A DNA stretch of 64,000 nucleotides from the NCBI RefSeq assembly GCF_021389955.1, contig NZ_CP089980.1:2723001-2787000 (forward strand), given 5' to 3'. Each line of letters begins with the position of its first letter. The stretch's first letter is position 1. Under the pieces are notes generated by a model, which worked only from the letters and a program-made list of their open reading frames with translations, was not told where the DNA came from and did no database searches. This document shows positions 1 to 9,500 of the stretch, piece after piece. This DNA comes from Fulvivirga maritima. Lineage in GTDB: Bacteria; Bacteroidota; Bacteroidia; Cytophagales; Cyclobacteriaceae. A program made the translations under genes and the position numbers.

Positions 1-898
1 ACCTTTAACACTGGCATGCCTATTTGGCTTTTTTACAGCCCATGGGCAACAAAATGACACTATCCCTAAAGACACTACTTATTGGAAAAAAGATTTTAGA
101 GGGGGGCTTAGTTTTAATCAGGCATCCTTTTCTGATAATTGGCAAGGTGGAGGCGTTAACTCCATTGGGCTAAATACCTTTCTTACTTATAAGGCTAACT
201 ATAAAAAGGATATCCACTCATGGGATAATACCATTGATCTTGGATATGGTCTTGTAAAGAACGAAGATCAAGGAAGTAGAAAATCGGTAGATCGCCTTTT
301 TTTAGATACTAAATATGGCAGAATATTAAGTGATAAATGGACCTTTTTCACCTCACTAACCTTCCTTTCTCAGTTTGATAGAGGGTATGAATACGAAGTG
401 GAACAGGCAGATGGCACTACGCGTGACAGTCTGATTTCTGAGTTTATGGCTCCTGCTTTTATAACCTCTTCCTGGGGTTTTGAATATCATCCTGTTGATT
501 ATTTTAAATTGAGATTAGGACCTTTTTCTCCTAGATTGACCGTGGTTAATAATGATCAATTGTCAGAAGTAGGTGCTTATGGCGTAGATCCCGGAGACAA
601 GACAAGGTTTGAATTTTTGGCTTTCCAGATGGTAGCTGACTTTAATAAGGACATAGCTGAAAACCTGAATTTGAAATGGAAATATATGTTATTCGCTAAT
701 TATGAGCAGCTTGAAGTAAAAAAGCTGGATCACCGACTTGATCTGACGCTGGCGGCGAAAGTGAATAAATTCTTAGATGTATCCATAGGAGGTATTTTGC
801 TGTATGACTATGATCAGATAGACGAACTGCAGATAAGCCAGGCGCTAAACCTGGGCGTGGTTTATACCTATAAAAATTATAAAGAGAAGAAGAAATAA
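1..898 (+). CDS. DUF3078 family outer-membrane protein, 5' end cut by window edge
   Basis: The frame is open from base 2 to the TAA at 896-898, so the start codon lies just left of the window. The first visible residues (about PLTLACLFGFFTAHGQQ) look like the end of a signal peptide, so only a few residues are missing. The rest is rich in aromatic and alternating beta-strand patterns, with early phrases such as FRGGLSFNQASFSDNWQGGG and SWDNTIDLGYGLVKN that are typical of the Bacteroidetes DUF3078 family, a predicted outer-membrane beta-barrel of unknown role. It converges on dnaX with a shared terminator between them. The family call is from remembered sequence character; function is unknown. 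Confidence 0.8.
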   Translation, partial: PLTLACLFGFFTAHGQQNDTIPKDTTYWKKDFRGGLSFNQASFSDNWQGGGVNSIGLNTFLTYKANYKKDIHSWDNTIDLGYGLVKNEDQGSRKSVDRLFLDTKYGRILSDKWTFFTSLTFLSQFDRGYEYEVEQADGTTRDSLISEFMAPAFITSSWGFEYHPVDYFKLRLGPFSPRLTVVNNDQLSEVGAYGVDPGDKTRFEFLAFQMVADFNKDIAENLNLKWKYMLFANYEQLEVKKLDHRLDLTLAAKVNKFLDVSIGGILLYDYDQIDELQISQALNLGVVYTYKNYKEKKK

Positions 899-900
899 TT

Positions 901-931
901 AATAAAGCCTCCCTGATACGGAGGCTTTATT
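901..931. terminator. Bidirectional terminator hairpin between DUF3078 gene and dnaX
   Basis: A perfect 12-bp inverted repeat (AATAAAGCCTCC at 901-912 and its complement at 920-931) with a 7-base loop sits between two convergent genes. The A-rich outer end on one side and T-rich end on the other make it suitable for termination in both directions. Confidence 0.85.
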
Positions 932-932
932 G

Positions 933-2645
933 TTAGAAGTCAGTATCTAAGCCTAATCTGTTTTGTAAATCTCTCAGTATTGGCTTTTTCTCAATAAGGT
1001 AGGCGAATTTTTCATGATTAGTGTAAATCATTCTCTGCGCCTGAGCCTCAATTAACTCTGTTTCCAGAGATATCTTTCCATTGTTTAACTTCCTTTTAAG
1101 GTGTTTCAGTAGCTCTGGCCTGAATCTATCCAGAATATCAATTTTTACCGGATTAAGAAATTTGATAACGATGGTAGTAGGATCTTTTAGGTAAAACTCC
1201 TGCTTCATTACCATGTGCTCAGAGTTTTTACCTTCTGCTTTTCTGCTTTCGGCAAAGTCATTCCATACTTGAATGAGTTGCTCAGGTGTGAAGCTATCCG
1301 TTCCAAAGGTTTCTTCTACATGGTGTTTCTCTTCGTTTCCTTTTTCCTCCTCGGTCTTTTTAGCCAGATCATCCAGGTTTTTAGGAATCTTGGCGGTAGT
1401 CTTCAGCTTAGACATGCTTAGCCTTTTTGAAGGCTTTAAAGCAGAGGTAGGAGTAGCTCCTGAACCTGTGGTAGCAGCAGGAGCTTCCGTAGATGCTTGA
1501 GCGTTTTCGTTAGAATCAGGAGTAGTCTCCTTTTCTTCCGCTTCGTTTAGCTCACTTTTTTTTTTTAGGCCATTTTCAGAAGCAAGACTGATGGCAGAAT
1601 TAATATGAGCTAACTTCATGAGCATAAGTTCTACACTCAGGCGCTGATTTTTACTTCCTTTATAGTTGATATCGCACTGATTAGAAATGTTGAGTGCTGT
1701 AAGTAAAAATGATTTTGAAGCCCTGTTAGCCTGGTCTATATACTTTTCTTTGGTGTTAGCAGGTACCTCCATCAGGTGTACAGTGGCATTGTCTTTAGAA
1801 ACCATAAGGTTACGTAAGTGCTCACTGAGACCTACTATAAAGTTATGTCCATCAAACCCTTGCTTAAGGATCTCATCAAAAATCAATAAAGACTGTGTTA
1901 TGTCCTCATTCAGTAAATGATCTACTACTTTGAAATAGTATTCATAATCCAGAATGTGCAAATTATTGATGGTAGACTGGTAAGTAACATTTCTGTCTGC
2001 TGAGAAAGTTACTATAAGGTCAAATATAGATAGAGCGTCTCTTAGCGCACCATCAGCTTTTTGGGCTATTAGGTGAAGCGCTTCTTCTTCAGCTTTTATA
2101 TCTTCTCTATCTGCTATTCCTTTTAGGTGATCAGCAATATCAGATACCTGAATTCTGTTGAAATCAAAAATCTGACATCTGGAAAGGATAGTAGGTATTA
2201 CTTTATGCTTTTCTGTAGTGGCCAGTATGAATATGGCATATTCTGGTGGCTCCTCCAATGTTTTAAGAAAGGCATTGAAGGCTGCATTAGATAGCATGTG
2301 AACCTCATCTATGATATATACTTTGTACTTACCATATTGAGGAGGGTAACGCACCTGGTCAATCAGGTTTCTGATATCATCTACAGAGTTATTAGAGGCT
2401 GCATCCAGCTCAAATATATTTAATGAGTTGCCTTCACTTTTCTCATCAAACTGATTGATCATTCTGGCCAAAATACGGGCACACGTAGTCTTACCAACCC
2501 CTCTGGGGCCGCAAAACAACAATGCCTGAGCCAGTTTATTGTTGTCTATCGCATTTTTTAAGGTAGTAGTAATATGACTTTGACCCACTACTTCTTCAAA
2601 ACCTGTAGGTCTGTACTTCCGCGCTGATACAACAAATTTATCCAT
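933..2645 (-). CDS. dnaX: DNA polymerase III subunit gamma/tau
   Basis: This is the clamp-loader ATPase of the replicative polymerase. The 570-residue product starts with the conserved DnaX N-terminus (FVVSARKYRPTGFEEVVGQ), has the Walker A motif GPRGVGKTT near residue 46, the Walker B region IIDEVHML, and the SRC sensor motif (SRCQIFDF). The segment after Walker A that carries four zinc-binding cysteines in E. coli is shortened and lacks them, which I believe is usual in this phylum. A low-complexity Glu/Ala/Thr linker around residues 365-440 separates the ATPase part from a C-terminal tau-like domain. It is a core chromosomal gene and marks the left part of the window as host backbone. Confidence 0.97.
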   Translation of the reverse strand: MDKFVVSARKYRPTGFEEVVGQSHITTTLKNAIDNNKLAQALLFCGPRGVGKTTCARILARMINQFDEKSEGNSLNIFELDAASNNSVDDIRNLIDQVRYPPQYGKYKVYIIDEVHMLSNAAFNAFLKTLEEPPEYAIFILATTEKHKVIPTILSRCQIFDFNRIQVSDIADHLKGIADREDIKAEEEALHLIAQKADGALRDALSIFDLIVTFSADRNVTYQSTINNLHILDYEYYFKVVDHLLNEDITQSLLIFDEILKQGFDGHNFIVGLSEHLRNLMVSKDNATVHLMEVPANTKEKYIDQANRASKSFLLTALNISNQCDINYKGSKNQRLSVELMLMKLAHINSAISLASENGLKKKSELNEAEEKETTPDSNENAQASTEAPAATTGSGATPTSALKPSKRLSMSKLKTTAKIPKNLDDLAKKTEEEKGNEEKHHVEETFGTDSFTPEQLIQVWNDFAESRKAEGKNSEHMVMKQEFYLKDPTTIVIKFLNPVKIDILDRFRPELLKHLKRKLNNGKISLETELIEAQAQRMIYTNHEKFAYLIEKKPILRDLQNRLGLDTDF

Positions 2646-2725
2646 CGCTCGAAGTTAAGAAGTCCCGCTGAAAGTGAAAAGAAAAAAATAAAAAACAGGT
2701 GTAACAGAATGCTTCATTGTCTTCC

Positions 2726-3521
2726 TTAGAAGGTGAACTTAAATCCATTAGTTAAAGAGTAAACGAAGTTATTGATCGGTATAATGGGCTTGTCTTCATA
2801 CTGAGCAGTGAAGGTGGTATTAAATGCTAGCTTATCGGTGAGTTTTATATTTAATACTGCATCTCCACTTACTCTATGTCTGAATACTTCAGAATCATAA
2901 TCATAACCTCCCTGGTAGTAAAGTATGATGTTAAACCCTACATTTTCATTAATAGTAAGTTTTGACGTGATGTAGTTAGAGGTTTTCCAAATGTTTTTGT
3001 TAATGATTTCTCCTTTGGTTTCCAGAGAGTTCCAGTTTTCTCTTTCATACATAGCACCTATACCCATGAATATTTTGTTTTTCTCAGACTTTTTTTAATC
3101 GTATTTTTATACCTGCTCCCTGTAAAAAACGAAAAGGCATCTGCCTACCATTATCATATTGCACCTGAGTAAAACTCTCATAAGAAAGTTTTCTTTTCCT
3201 TAAAAAATTAATGCGGAAATGAGTATACCCCGTACTGATAAGCGGACCTCCGGTAGATTTTATATAACTGACTTCATTAATTAATATGTAGGCGTGTTTC
3301 TTACCAACATATACTAGATCAGAAGAGCCTTCAAGACCTGTGTAAGTGATATTTTCTTCTGCCGTGGCACTTTTGTTATTTAGGTCAAACTCTATATTAA
3401 TGCTTCCCATAAAATAATTAGAAGAGTCAGAATCTATACTACCCTTGTCTACCTTGAGGATCTGAGCTGAGGCTAAATTTGTTATAATAAAAAAGCTTAA
3501 CGTAAATAAAAATACTTTCAT
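2726..3521 (-). CDS. DUF481-like outer-membrane protein, frame broken at a homopolymer
   Basis: Two consecutive minus-strand frames form one gene. The first (3521 to the TGA at 3084-3086) starts with a signal peptide (MKVFLFTLSFFIITNLASAQ) followed by beta-strand-rich sequence. The second (in frame from before 3067 down to 2726) continues the barrel and ends in a typical aromatic outer-membrane C-terminus (FKFTF). Removing one A from the A7 run (plus-strand T7 at 3090-3096) joins them into 264 residues, reading through ...IRLKKSEKNKIFMGIG. The pattern resembles DUF481/YdiY-type barrels. The break is either a sequence error or a recent inactivation. The role is unknown. Confidence 0.65.
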
Positions 3522-3603
3522 TGAGATGTTGATTAAGAATAAGTTACGAAAGTATCAAACAGATTTCAGGTATGAAATAATATGGGATAATATCCTGAAT
3601 AGG

Positions 3604-3635
3604 TTGTTTGCAGAACTTATTTACGCTTATATTTG
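3604..3635 (+). promoter_or_regulatory. Bacteroidetes-type promoter of ssrA
   Basis: A TTG at 3604-3606 (-33 element) is followed after 21 bases by TATATTTG at 3628-3635. The latter is a full match to the TAnnTTTG -7 consensus of the Bacteroidetes primary sigma factor. Transcription would start about 7 bases later, roughly 12-15 bases before the mature tmRNA 5' end at 3655. Confidence 0.7.
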
Positions 3636-3654
3636 TAGTTCTCTTTGGCAAACC

Positions 3655-4062
3655 GGGGCCGACCGGTTTTGACAGGATGTGTGATTACGTGGGTAAGCAT
3701 GCAGGCTCATGGGATGAGAGCCTTGAAAGATAGTTCCACAACACAATTGGCGAATCTAATTACGCCATGGCTGCCTAATCTTAACAACTAGTTAAGATGA
3801 CAGGCTTAATCGGTTGAGCTGCCAGACGCAGTTCCCGGGCCACGTTCCACAAAACCTCTGTTCTGCAGGTTTTGAAATTGGGATGTCGAATAAGCAGAAC
3901 TAGTGCCGGCAGGGTTGTGATGCCAGTGCGAAATTGATCGCAACTAAGGTAATGTTTGGCTGTTGTCGGCCTGGCTTTACCCGACAATCTGATGACAACT
4001 AAGCATGTAGAAGACACGATAGTTGCCTTCACTGGACGAGGGTTCGAATCCCTCCGGCTCCA
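3655..4062 (+). ncRNA. ssrA: Transfer-messenger RNA (tmRNA)
   Basis: This RNA rescues stalled ribosomes by acting first as alanyl-tRNA and then as a short mRNA. The acceptor stem pairs GGGGCCG (3655-3661) with CGGCTCC (4055-4061), followed by discriminator A4062. The 3' part contains the T-arm sequence GGTTCGAATCC. The tag frame begins at GGC 3749 and reads GESNYAMAA followed by TAA (3776-3778), matching the G-E-x-x-Y-A-x-A-A form of Bacteroidetes tags. CCA is not encoded (CAA follows) and must be added. A strong terminator follows, and a mobile island starts just downstream, a common arrangement because tmRNA genes are integration targets. Confidence 0.97.
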
Positions 4063-4085
4063 CAATTCACAAGTCAAATGACATC

Positions 4086-4118
4086 AAAAGCCTCTTTAAG
4101 CTATTTAAAGAGGCTTTT
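4086..4118 (+). terminator. Rho-independent terminator of ssrA
   Basis: A perfect 14-bp inverted repeat (AAAAGCCTCTTTAA at 4086-4099, complement at 4105-4118) with a 5-base loop runs into a T-tract. Confidence 0.9.
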
Positions 4119-4163
4119 TTGTTTAATGCTCATGCCATTTTATTCATATAAAACCAATAGCTA

Positions 4164-4208
4164 GGTGAGTTATTCGGTGAGTAAATTGATAGTTTGTAAT
4201 AACTCACC
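4164..4208. repeat. 11-bp inverted repeat beside the integrase, candidate attachment or arm site
   Basis: GGTGAGTTATT (4164-4174) and its exact complement AATAACTCACC (4198-4208) are separated by 23 bases. A further GGTGAGT half copy starts at 4176. The site lies between the ssrA terminator and the integrase gene, where a tyrosine recombinase would bind. No copy of the tmRNA 3' end was seen elsewhere in the window, so the right attachment site is not identified. Confidence 0.45.
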
Positions 4209-4323
4209 AGAGATGGTGTAAGATACTGTAATTCAGATTGATACATTTTATTTTTTAATATTGAGTTAGTTTAGTTTTAAATATTTTTTTATTAAATTAT
4301 GAGAGTATTTAAATTCTCTAATT

Positions 4324-5539
4324 ATGGATTCTTTCAGTATACTCTTTTTTTCTGCGAAAAACTAGATCAAAAGATAAGGCTACCCCTATTTATGTTAGAA
4401 TAACTGTCAATGGAGAACGCGCTGAGGTATCGGCTAAAAGATCAATATTGACAGATCGGTGGGATACAAGATTAGGGAGGGTTCGGGGGAACCGAATAGA
4501 TGCAAGAGAAATAAATTCGCATCTAGATAATATCCAAGTCAAATTGAATCGCATTCATAATAAGTTATTTGATCTGAATCAGAGAATTTCAGCAAGGTTG
4601 ATTAAAGAAGCCTATTTGGGTGGAGGAAGCAACAAGAAGACATTAATTGAGGCTTTTGATTTTCATAATAAACAGCTGAAGAATCAAATAGGTAAGGGGT
4701 ATGCTCAAGGAACTTATACGAGATTTGAGACTACAAAAAAGCATTTAATAGACTTTCTAACTAGAGAGTATAGTTGCGAGGATATTGAATTAAGTGATTT
4801 AGATTATGGGTTTATAGTTAAGCTTGAGCATTATTTTAAAGTTACAAGAAACTGTAATCATAATACAACTTTAAAATACATTCGGAATATTAGGAAAATT
4901 GTTAATACTGCTATTCTCAATGATTGGCTGGCAAAGGACCCTTTTGGTAAGTATAAAGTTAAGTTTAAAGAGGTTAAACGAGACTATTTAACTCAAGATG
5001 AATTGACTGCTTTGGAGCAAAAAGATTTTGAAATAGAAAGGTTGGGGCAAGTGAGAGATGTTTTTGTGTTTTGTTGTTATACAGGACTTTCTTATGCAGA
5101 TGTTAGGAAGCTTACAATTAAAGATATATCAAAGGGATTGGATGGGGATTTGTGGATATTTATTGAAAGAACTAAGACGGGTAATTCATCAAATGTTCCT
5201 GTGCTCTCGAAAGCGCTAGAGATTATAAAAAGGTATCAAAATTCTCCTGAACTCCAATATTTGGGGAAATTGTTACCTATATTGTCAAATCAGAAGATGA
5301 ATGCTTATCTGAAAGAGATTGGATGCATATGCGGATTAAACAAGAATCTTACGTTTCATGTGGCTCGGCATACTTTTGCTACTACAGTGACCTTGTCCAA
5401 TGGTGTTTCAATAGAGTCTGTAAGTTCTATGCTGGGGCATAAAAATATGAGGACGACTCAGATTTATGCAAAGGTTGTTCAAGGAAAAGTGAGTGCAGAT
5501 ATGAGGAAGTTGAAATCGCTTATGAGTGAAAATGAGTGA
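4324..5539 (+). CDS. Tyrosine site-specific integrase, frame broken at T7
   Basis: This is a Bacteroidetes phage/transposon-type integrase. ATG 4324 gives MDSFSILFF, then the frame is lost in the T7 run at 4345-4351. With six T it continues LRKTRSKDKATPIYVRI into the long downstream frame, giving 404 residues, the usual family length. The arm-binding region spans about 1-100, the SAM-like core-binding domain about 110-210, and the catalytic domain follows. Catalytic residues visible are R261 (YADVRKL), H345 and R348 (HVARH), H372 (LGHKN) and Y381 (QIYAKV). Reading from the internal TTG at 4448 would lose the N-terminal domain. It presumably integrated the adjacent island next to ssrA. Confidence 0.85.
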
Positions 5540-5613
5540 AGGGAGTCAGGTTGCGATCGTTTTTTCGAACTTTTGTCTTTACCCACCTATACCCCCTTGT
5601 TTTAATAATAATT

Positions 5614-5678
5614 AGTTCGGTTAAAGCATTTGATTAATCAAAATTTGATTAACTTACCATTATACATTTAACCGAACT
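5614..5678. promoter_or_regulatory. res-like recombination site or operator of the serine recombinase
   Basis: A perfect 12-bp inverted repeat (AGTTCGGTTAAA at 5614-5625, complement at 5667-5678) brackets a 14-bp palindrome TTTGATTAATCAAA (5629-5642) and a second TTTGATTAA half site (5644-5652). The block ends 7 bases before the recombinase ATG. Resolvases and invertases commonly bind paired inverted sites just upstream of their own gene, where the same sites also repress transcription. Confidence 0.6.
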
Positions 5679-5685
5679 TTTGAGA

Positions 5686-6243
5686 ATGAAATTTGGGTTT
5701 GCTCGTGTAAGTAAGAATGATCAAAGCCTGGACCGTCAGCTGGATGCTTTGAAAGCTGAAGGTTGTGAGGAAATTGTGGTTGAAAAACTATCTGGAAGAA
5801 AGCAGCAAGTGAAGTTGGATCAGCTACTTTCCAAACTTCGCCGGGATGATACTCTCATAGTAAAAAGTATAGACCGCCTTGGCCGAACTTCCAAAGAGCT
5901 CATTAATTTGCTTGATACGTTAAAGATTAGAAATATAGATTTCGTTAGCCTGGATGAGCGCATTGATACCAATAGCATCATGGGTGAAGCCTTGTTTAAG
6001 ATCATCGCCATCCTCAAACAGATGGAATTAGAGATATTAAGAGAGCGAACCAAAGAAGGGCTAAAGGCAGCCAGGGCTAGAGGTAGAACCGGTGGCCGGC
6101 CCAAAGGGACATATAACAAAACTAAAGCCAGTGCTGCAGCTCATAGATATCAACAAGGAATACCAGTGGCAGAAATCCTGACAGACTTGAAGATAAGTAG
6201 GTCTACTTTGTATGATTATTTGAGAAGGGAAGGGGTTAAGTGA
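5686..6243 (+). CDS. Serine recombinase (resolvase/invertase family)
   Basis: The 185-residue protein has the resolvase N-terminal catalytic domain with MKFGFARVSKNDQSLDRQ, where S9 is the nucleophile, and the conserved SIDRLGRTSKEL arginines near residues 61-67. Around residue 130 a GGRPKG hinge leads to a C-terminal helix-turn-helix (ISRSTLYDYLRR). ATG 5686 is chosen over the TTG two codons upstream because it starts at the conserved first strand. The gene lies directly after its probable binding site and beside a tyrosine integrase, so it is likely part of the same island. It could act in resolution, inversion or stabilisation. Confidence 0.92.
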   Translation: MKFGFARVSKNDQSLDRQLDALKAEGCEEIVVEKLSGRKQQVKLDQLLSKLRRDDTLIVKSIDRLGRTSKELINLLDTLKIRNIDFVSLDERIDTNSIMGEALFKIIAILKQMELEILRERTKEGLKAARARGRTGGRPKGTYNKTKASAAAHRYQQGIPVAEILTDLKISRSTLYDYLRREGVK

Positions 6244-6501
6244 AAAATAGAAAAATGAATAACTACTCTAAAATTGAGCATTTAATAAGATGTATATCTA
6301 AATACGCTGCTCTTCATTTTTTACATTAAATTAGTTAGATTGACCAACTAAAAGAAATATGGGAATGTGTTTCCCTTTACGGAGTTTAGGTTTCATGCCG
6401 TGACGTAGAAAAGCAAATCGCACATTCAGGCATATTTGGTTTTTCCTTCGCTAGACCCTAAATTAAAAACAAAAAGAGTCGGAATTTCTGCCACCGCACA
6501 A

Positions 6502-9500
6502 ATGACTGAATATCAAAAAATACTAAAAGGGATTCTTGAAAACCGGAGAACTTGGGAAGATATAAAATCCGAACTATCCAAGTACAACATTCATAACACT
6601 GAAGAAGGAGAGAAGGACACAAGAGCAGGAAAGATTTTTGAAGTATTAACTCAACTCTATTTTCAATACTCCCCGATTGAAAAAGATAATTTCATTAATG
6701 TCTGGCTGTTTGAAGAAGTCCCAACTGCAGTCCGAAACAAACTAAATCTCGGCAACCAAGATTATGGTGCCGATTTAATTCTTGAGGATATTGACCGCAA
6801 ATTTTATGCTGTTCAATGCAAATTCAAAAATAACGAATCCACACGCCTGAACTGGACGTCAGACAAAATTGCTAACCTTTTTGCTTTTTGCCCCAACGCT
6901 GATCACTATGTTGTCTTTACAAATGCTGCTGATTTAGATGAAGTTTCCAAAACTAGGTATAAGAATTTCACTCTTTATTCTGTTACTAACCTTCAAGAGA
7001 TAAAGTCTGATATATTCCATACTTTTTATGAGATTCTGATTGGATTGGCGATTAGTGAAAGAGTTTTCTTTGAGCCCAAACCTCATCAGAAAGAAGCTAT
7101 CAAAGATTGTATTAATTTTTTCGAAATTGAAGAACGGGGACAGCTCATTCTTCCATGTGGAGCTGGTAAGACATATACAGCTCTTTGGATAAAAGAGGGT
7201 CTGGAATCCAAAAATTGTTTAGTCCTTGTCCCATCATTAGCATTGTTACGCCAGATCAAAAACGAATGGGCAAATCAACGAAAATCAAAGTATCAGTACA
7301 TCTGTGTTTGCTCTGAATCTGACATAGATAAAGATGCAACAGATTCTATTGTGACCCACACTTATGAAATTGATATAAGGGTCACTACTGACCCGATAGA
7401 GATTGAAAAGTTCTTAGCCAAAGATTATCCAGAAAAAGTCATTTTCAGTACTTACCATTCTTTACAATCAATTGCGGATGCAATAAAAGGTGTCGATTTT
7501 GAATTTGATTTCATATTTTGTGATGAAGCTCACAAGACAGCAGGTGTTGGCATGAACAAATTCAGCCTTGTTCATGATAATCGTAAAATCCCTTCCAAGC
7601 GAAGACTTTATGCTACGGCAACTCCTAGAATTGTTAAAGAGTCCCTCAAAAAGAAATTAGGGGATGACTTAAAGTATGCGTACGATATGAATGATCCTGA
7701 AACTTTTGGGCATGAATTCTATCGAATGTCTTTTAAAGATGCAATTGAACAAGATATCCTGGTTGATTATAAAATTGTGGCGGTTGGAGTAAATAACGAA
7801 GAACTTAAAGAATACATAGAGAGGAGAAGGTTCGTAGATGCCAAGCTATCTATTGATGAAATAGCCAATAATTATGCACTGGATCATATAATGAATAAGT
7901 ATTCAGTCAATCATAGCCTAACTTTTCATTCAAGGGTTAAACTTGCTTCTGAGTTTGCAAACCGACATTCACTATTATTCCCGGAAACATCCACGTTTTC
8001 CGTAAGTGGAGAGCAACCCACAAGTCAGAGAAATATAGTTTTAAATGATTTCAAAAATTCAGACAAAGCCATTGTTTCAAATGCTCGCTGTTTGACTGAA
8101 GGAGTTGATGTGCCGACAATTGATCTGGTATATTTCTGTGACCCCAAGAACTCAAAAGTTGATATTGTTCAGGCGGTTGGAAGGGCTTTAAGAAAAAAGA
8201 AGGTAAGAAAATCGGTCTTGTGGTCGTGCCAATTTATCATTCGAAACGATCTGAAGTTGAAGATTCCATAAGTTCGGGCTCATTTAAAAACTTATTGCAA
8301 GTGACCCGTTCGCTTTGTGATCAAGATGAACGCCTACAGGATGAAATCAATTCTCTAGCTTATGGGAAAGGTAAGAGAAGATCGTCACGAATTGATATTG
8401 TCTCAGGGAGTTTTATTGAAGAGCAGGATACGATCCTTTTGGAAGGATTCGAAGAGAAATTAAGAAATTCACTATTTGATCAAATCGTTGATAAAACTTC
8501 AAACAACTGGGATTTGTGGTTTTTCAAGCTCAAGGAATTTCTTGAGAGGAACCCAGAATACCCAAGTCAAAAAACTGATCGCGAACTCTACCAATGGGTT
8601 GCCCAACAGAGAAATCGAAAGAAAAACGGGAATCTCAAGAATGAAGAAATCAGAAAGCTTAACTCTATAAATTTTGCCTGGAGTATTGTCGAGTGGAAAT
8701 GGAATAGACAGTTTGAGATATTCGAAGAATACGCAAGGTCAAATGAGTTTCCACCCTGTAAGGGCATAGATGATGATGACTTGGTCAAGTGGTATAAGTA
8801 TCAGCAAACATGTATTAGATATGGCAAAATCATATCAGATTATCAAAAGAGCAAGTTCCTATCAATAGATAGGACTTTTTCAGGTCCAGCGAGCAGGAAA
8901 AAATGGATACCCACTTATAATGCACTTGTCGATTTTCGAAAAGAAAATCCTGATCGGTGGCCTGCCTATGATCGTAAGAATTCTAAATCAGAAGAAAGCC
9001 AATTAAGTGTTTTTTGTCAAGAAATTAGAAAGCGATTTAGGGAAAATAGCCTAAGTAACTACTGGTTCGAAAAAATGGCAGAACTAGAATTCAATTTTGA
9101 AGGCAAAACTGATAACTGGACAAGTTACTTCAAGGAAGTCAAAGGCCTGATTTCTGACAAAGATTCGATTTCCGCTGACCAAATAGGAAACAATGCTTAT
9201 TCATGGATTCTGCGTCATAAGAAGAATCTGGATGAAGGACTTCTTTCCGAATATCAAACAAAAAAGATTCAATCTCTTAACCTTGACCGCTTCTTTGAAA
9301 ATTGGAAAGAAAGATTTGAAAAGGTTAGTAAGTGGGTTCAGGAAACTGGAAAAATACCGACAAAGAATGCTCATAGCGAATTTAATAGTTGGCTTTACTC
9401 TCAACGCTCACGGTACAAGAAAGGAACTCTAAATGAAGAACAAATTGGTAAGTTAAAGGAAATAAAATTTGACTTAGAAGGGCTAGGAAAAGAGAAGAAC

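Noticed and set aside
3781-4077. A 98-codon open frame on the minus strand across the tmRNA gene, containing SRRDSNPRP
   Set aside because: It is antisense to ssrA. The SRRDSNPRP wording is the familiar artefact from translating the reverse of a T-arm, so it is not a protein gene.
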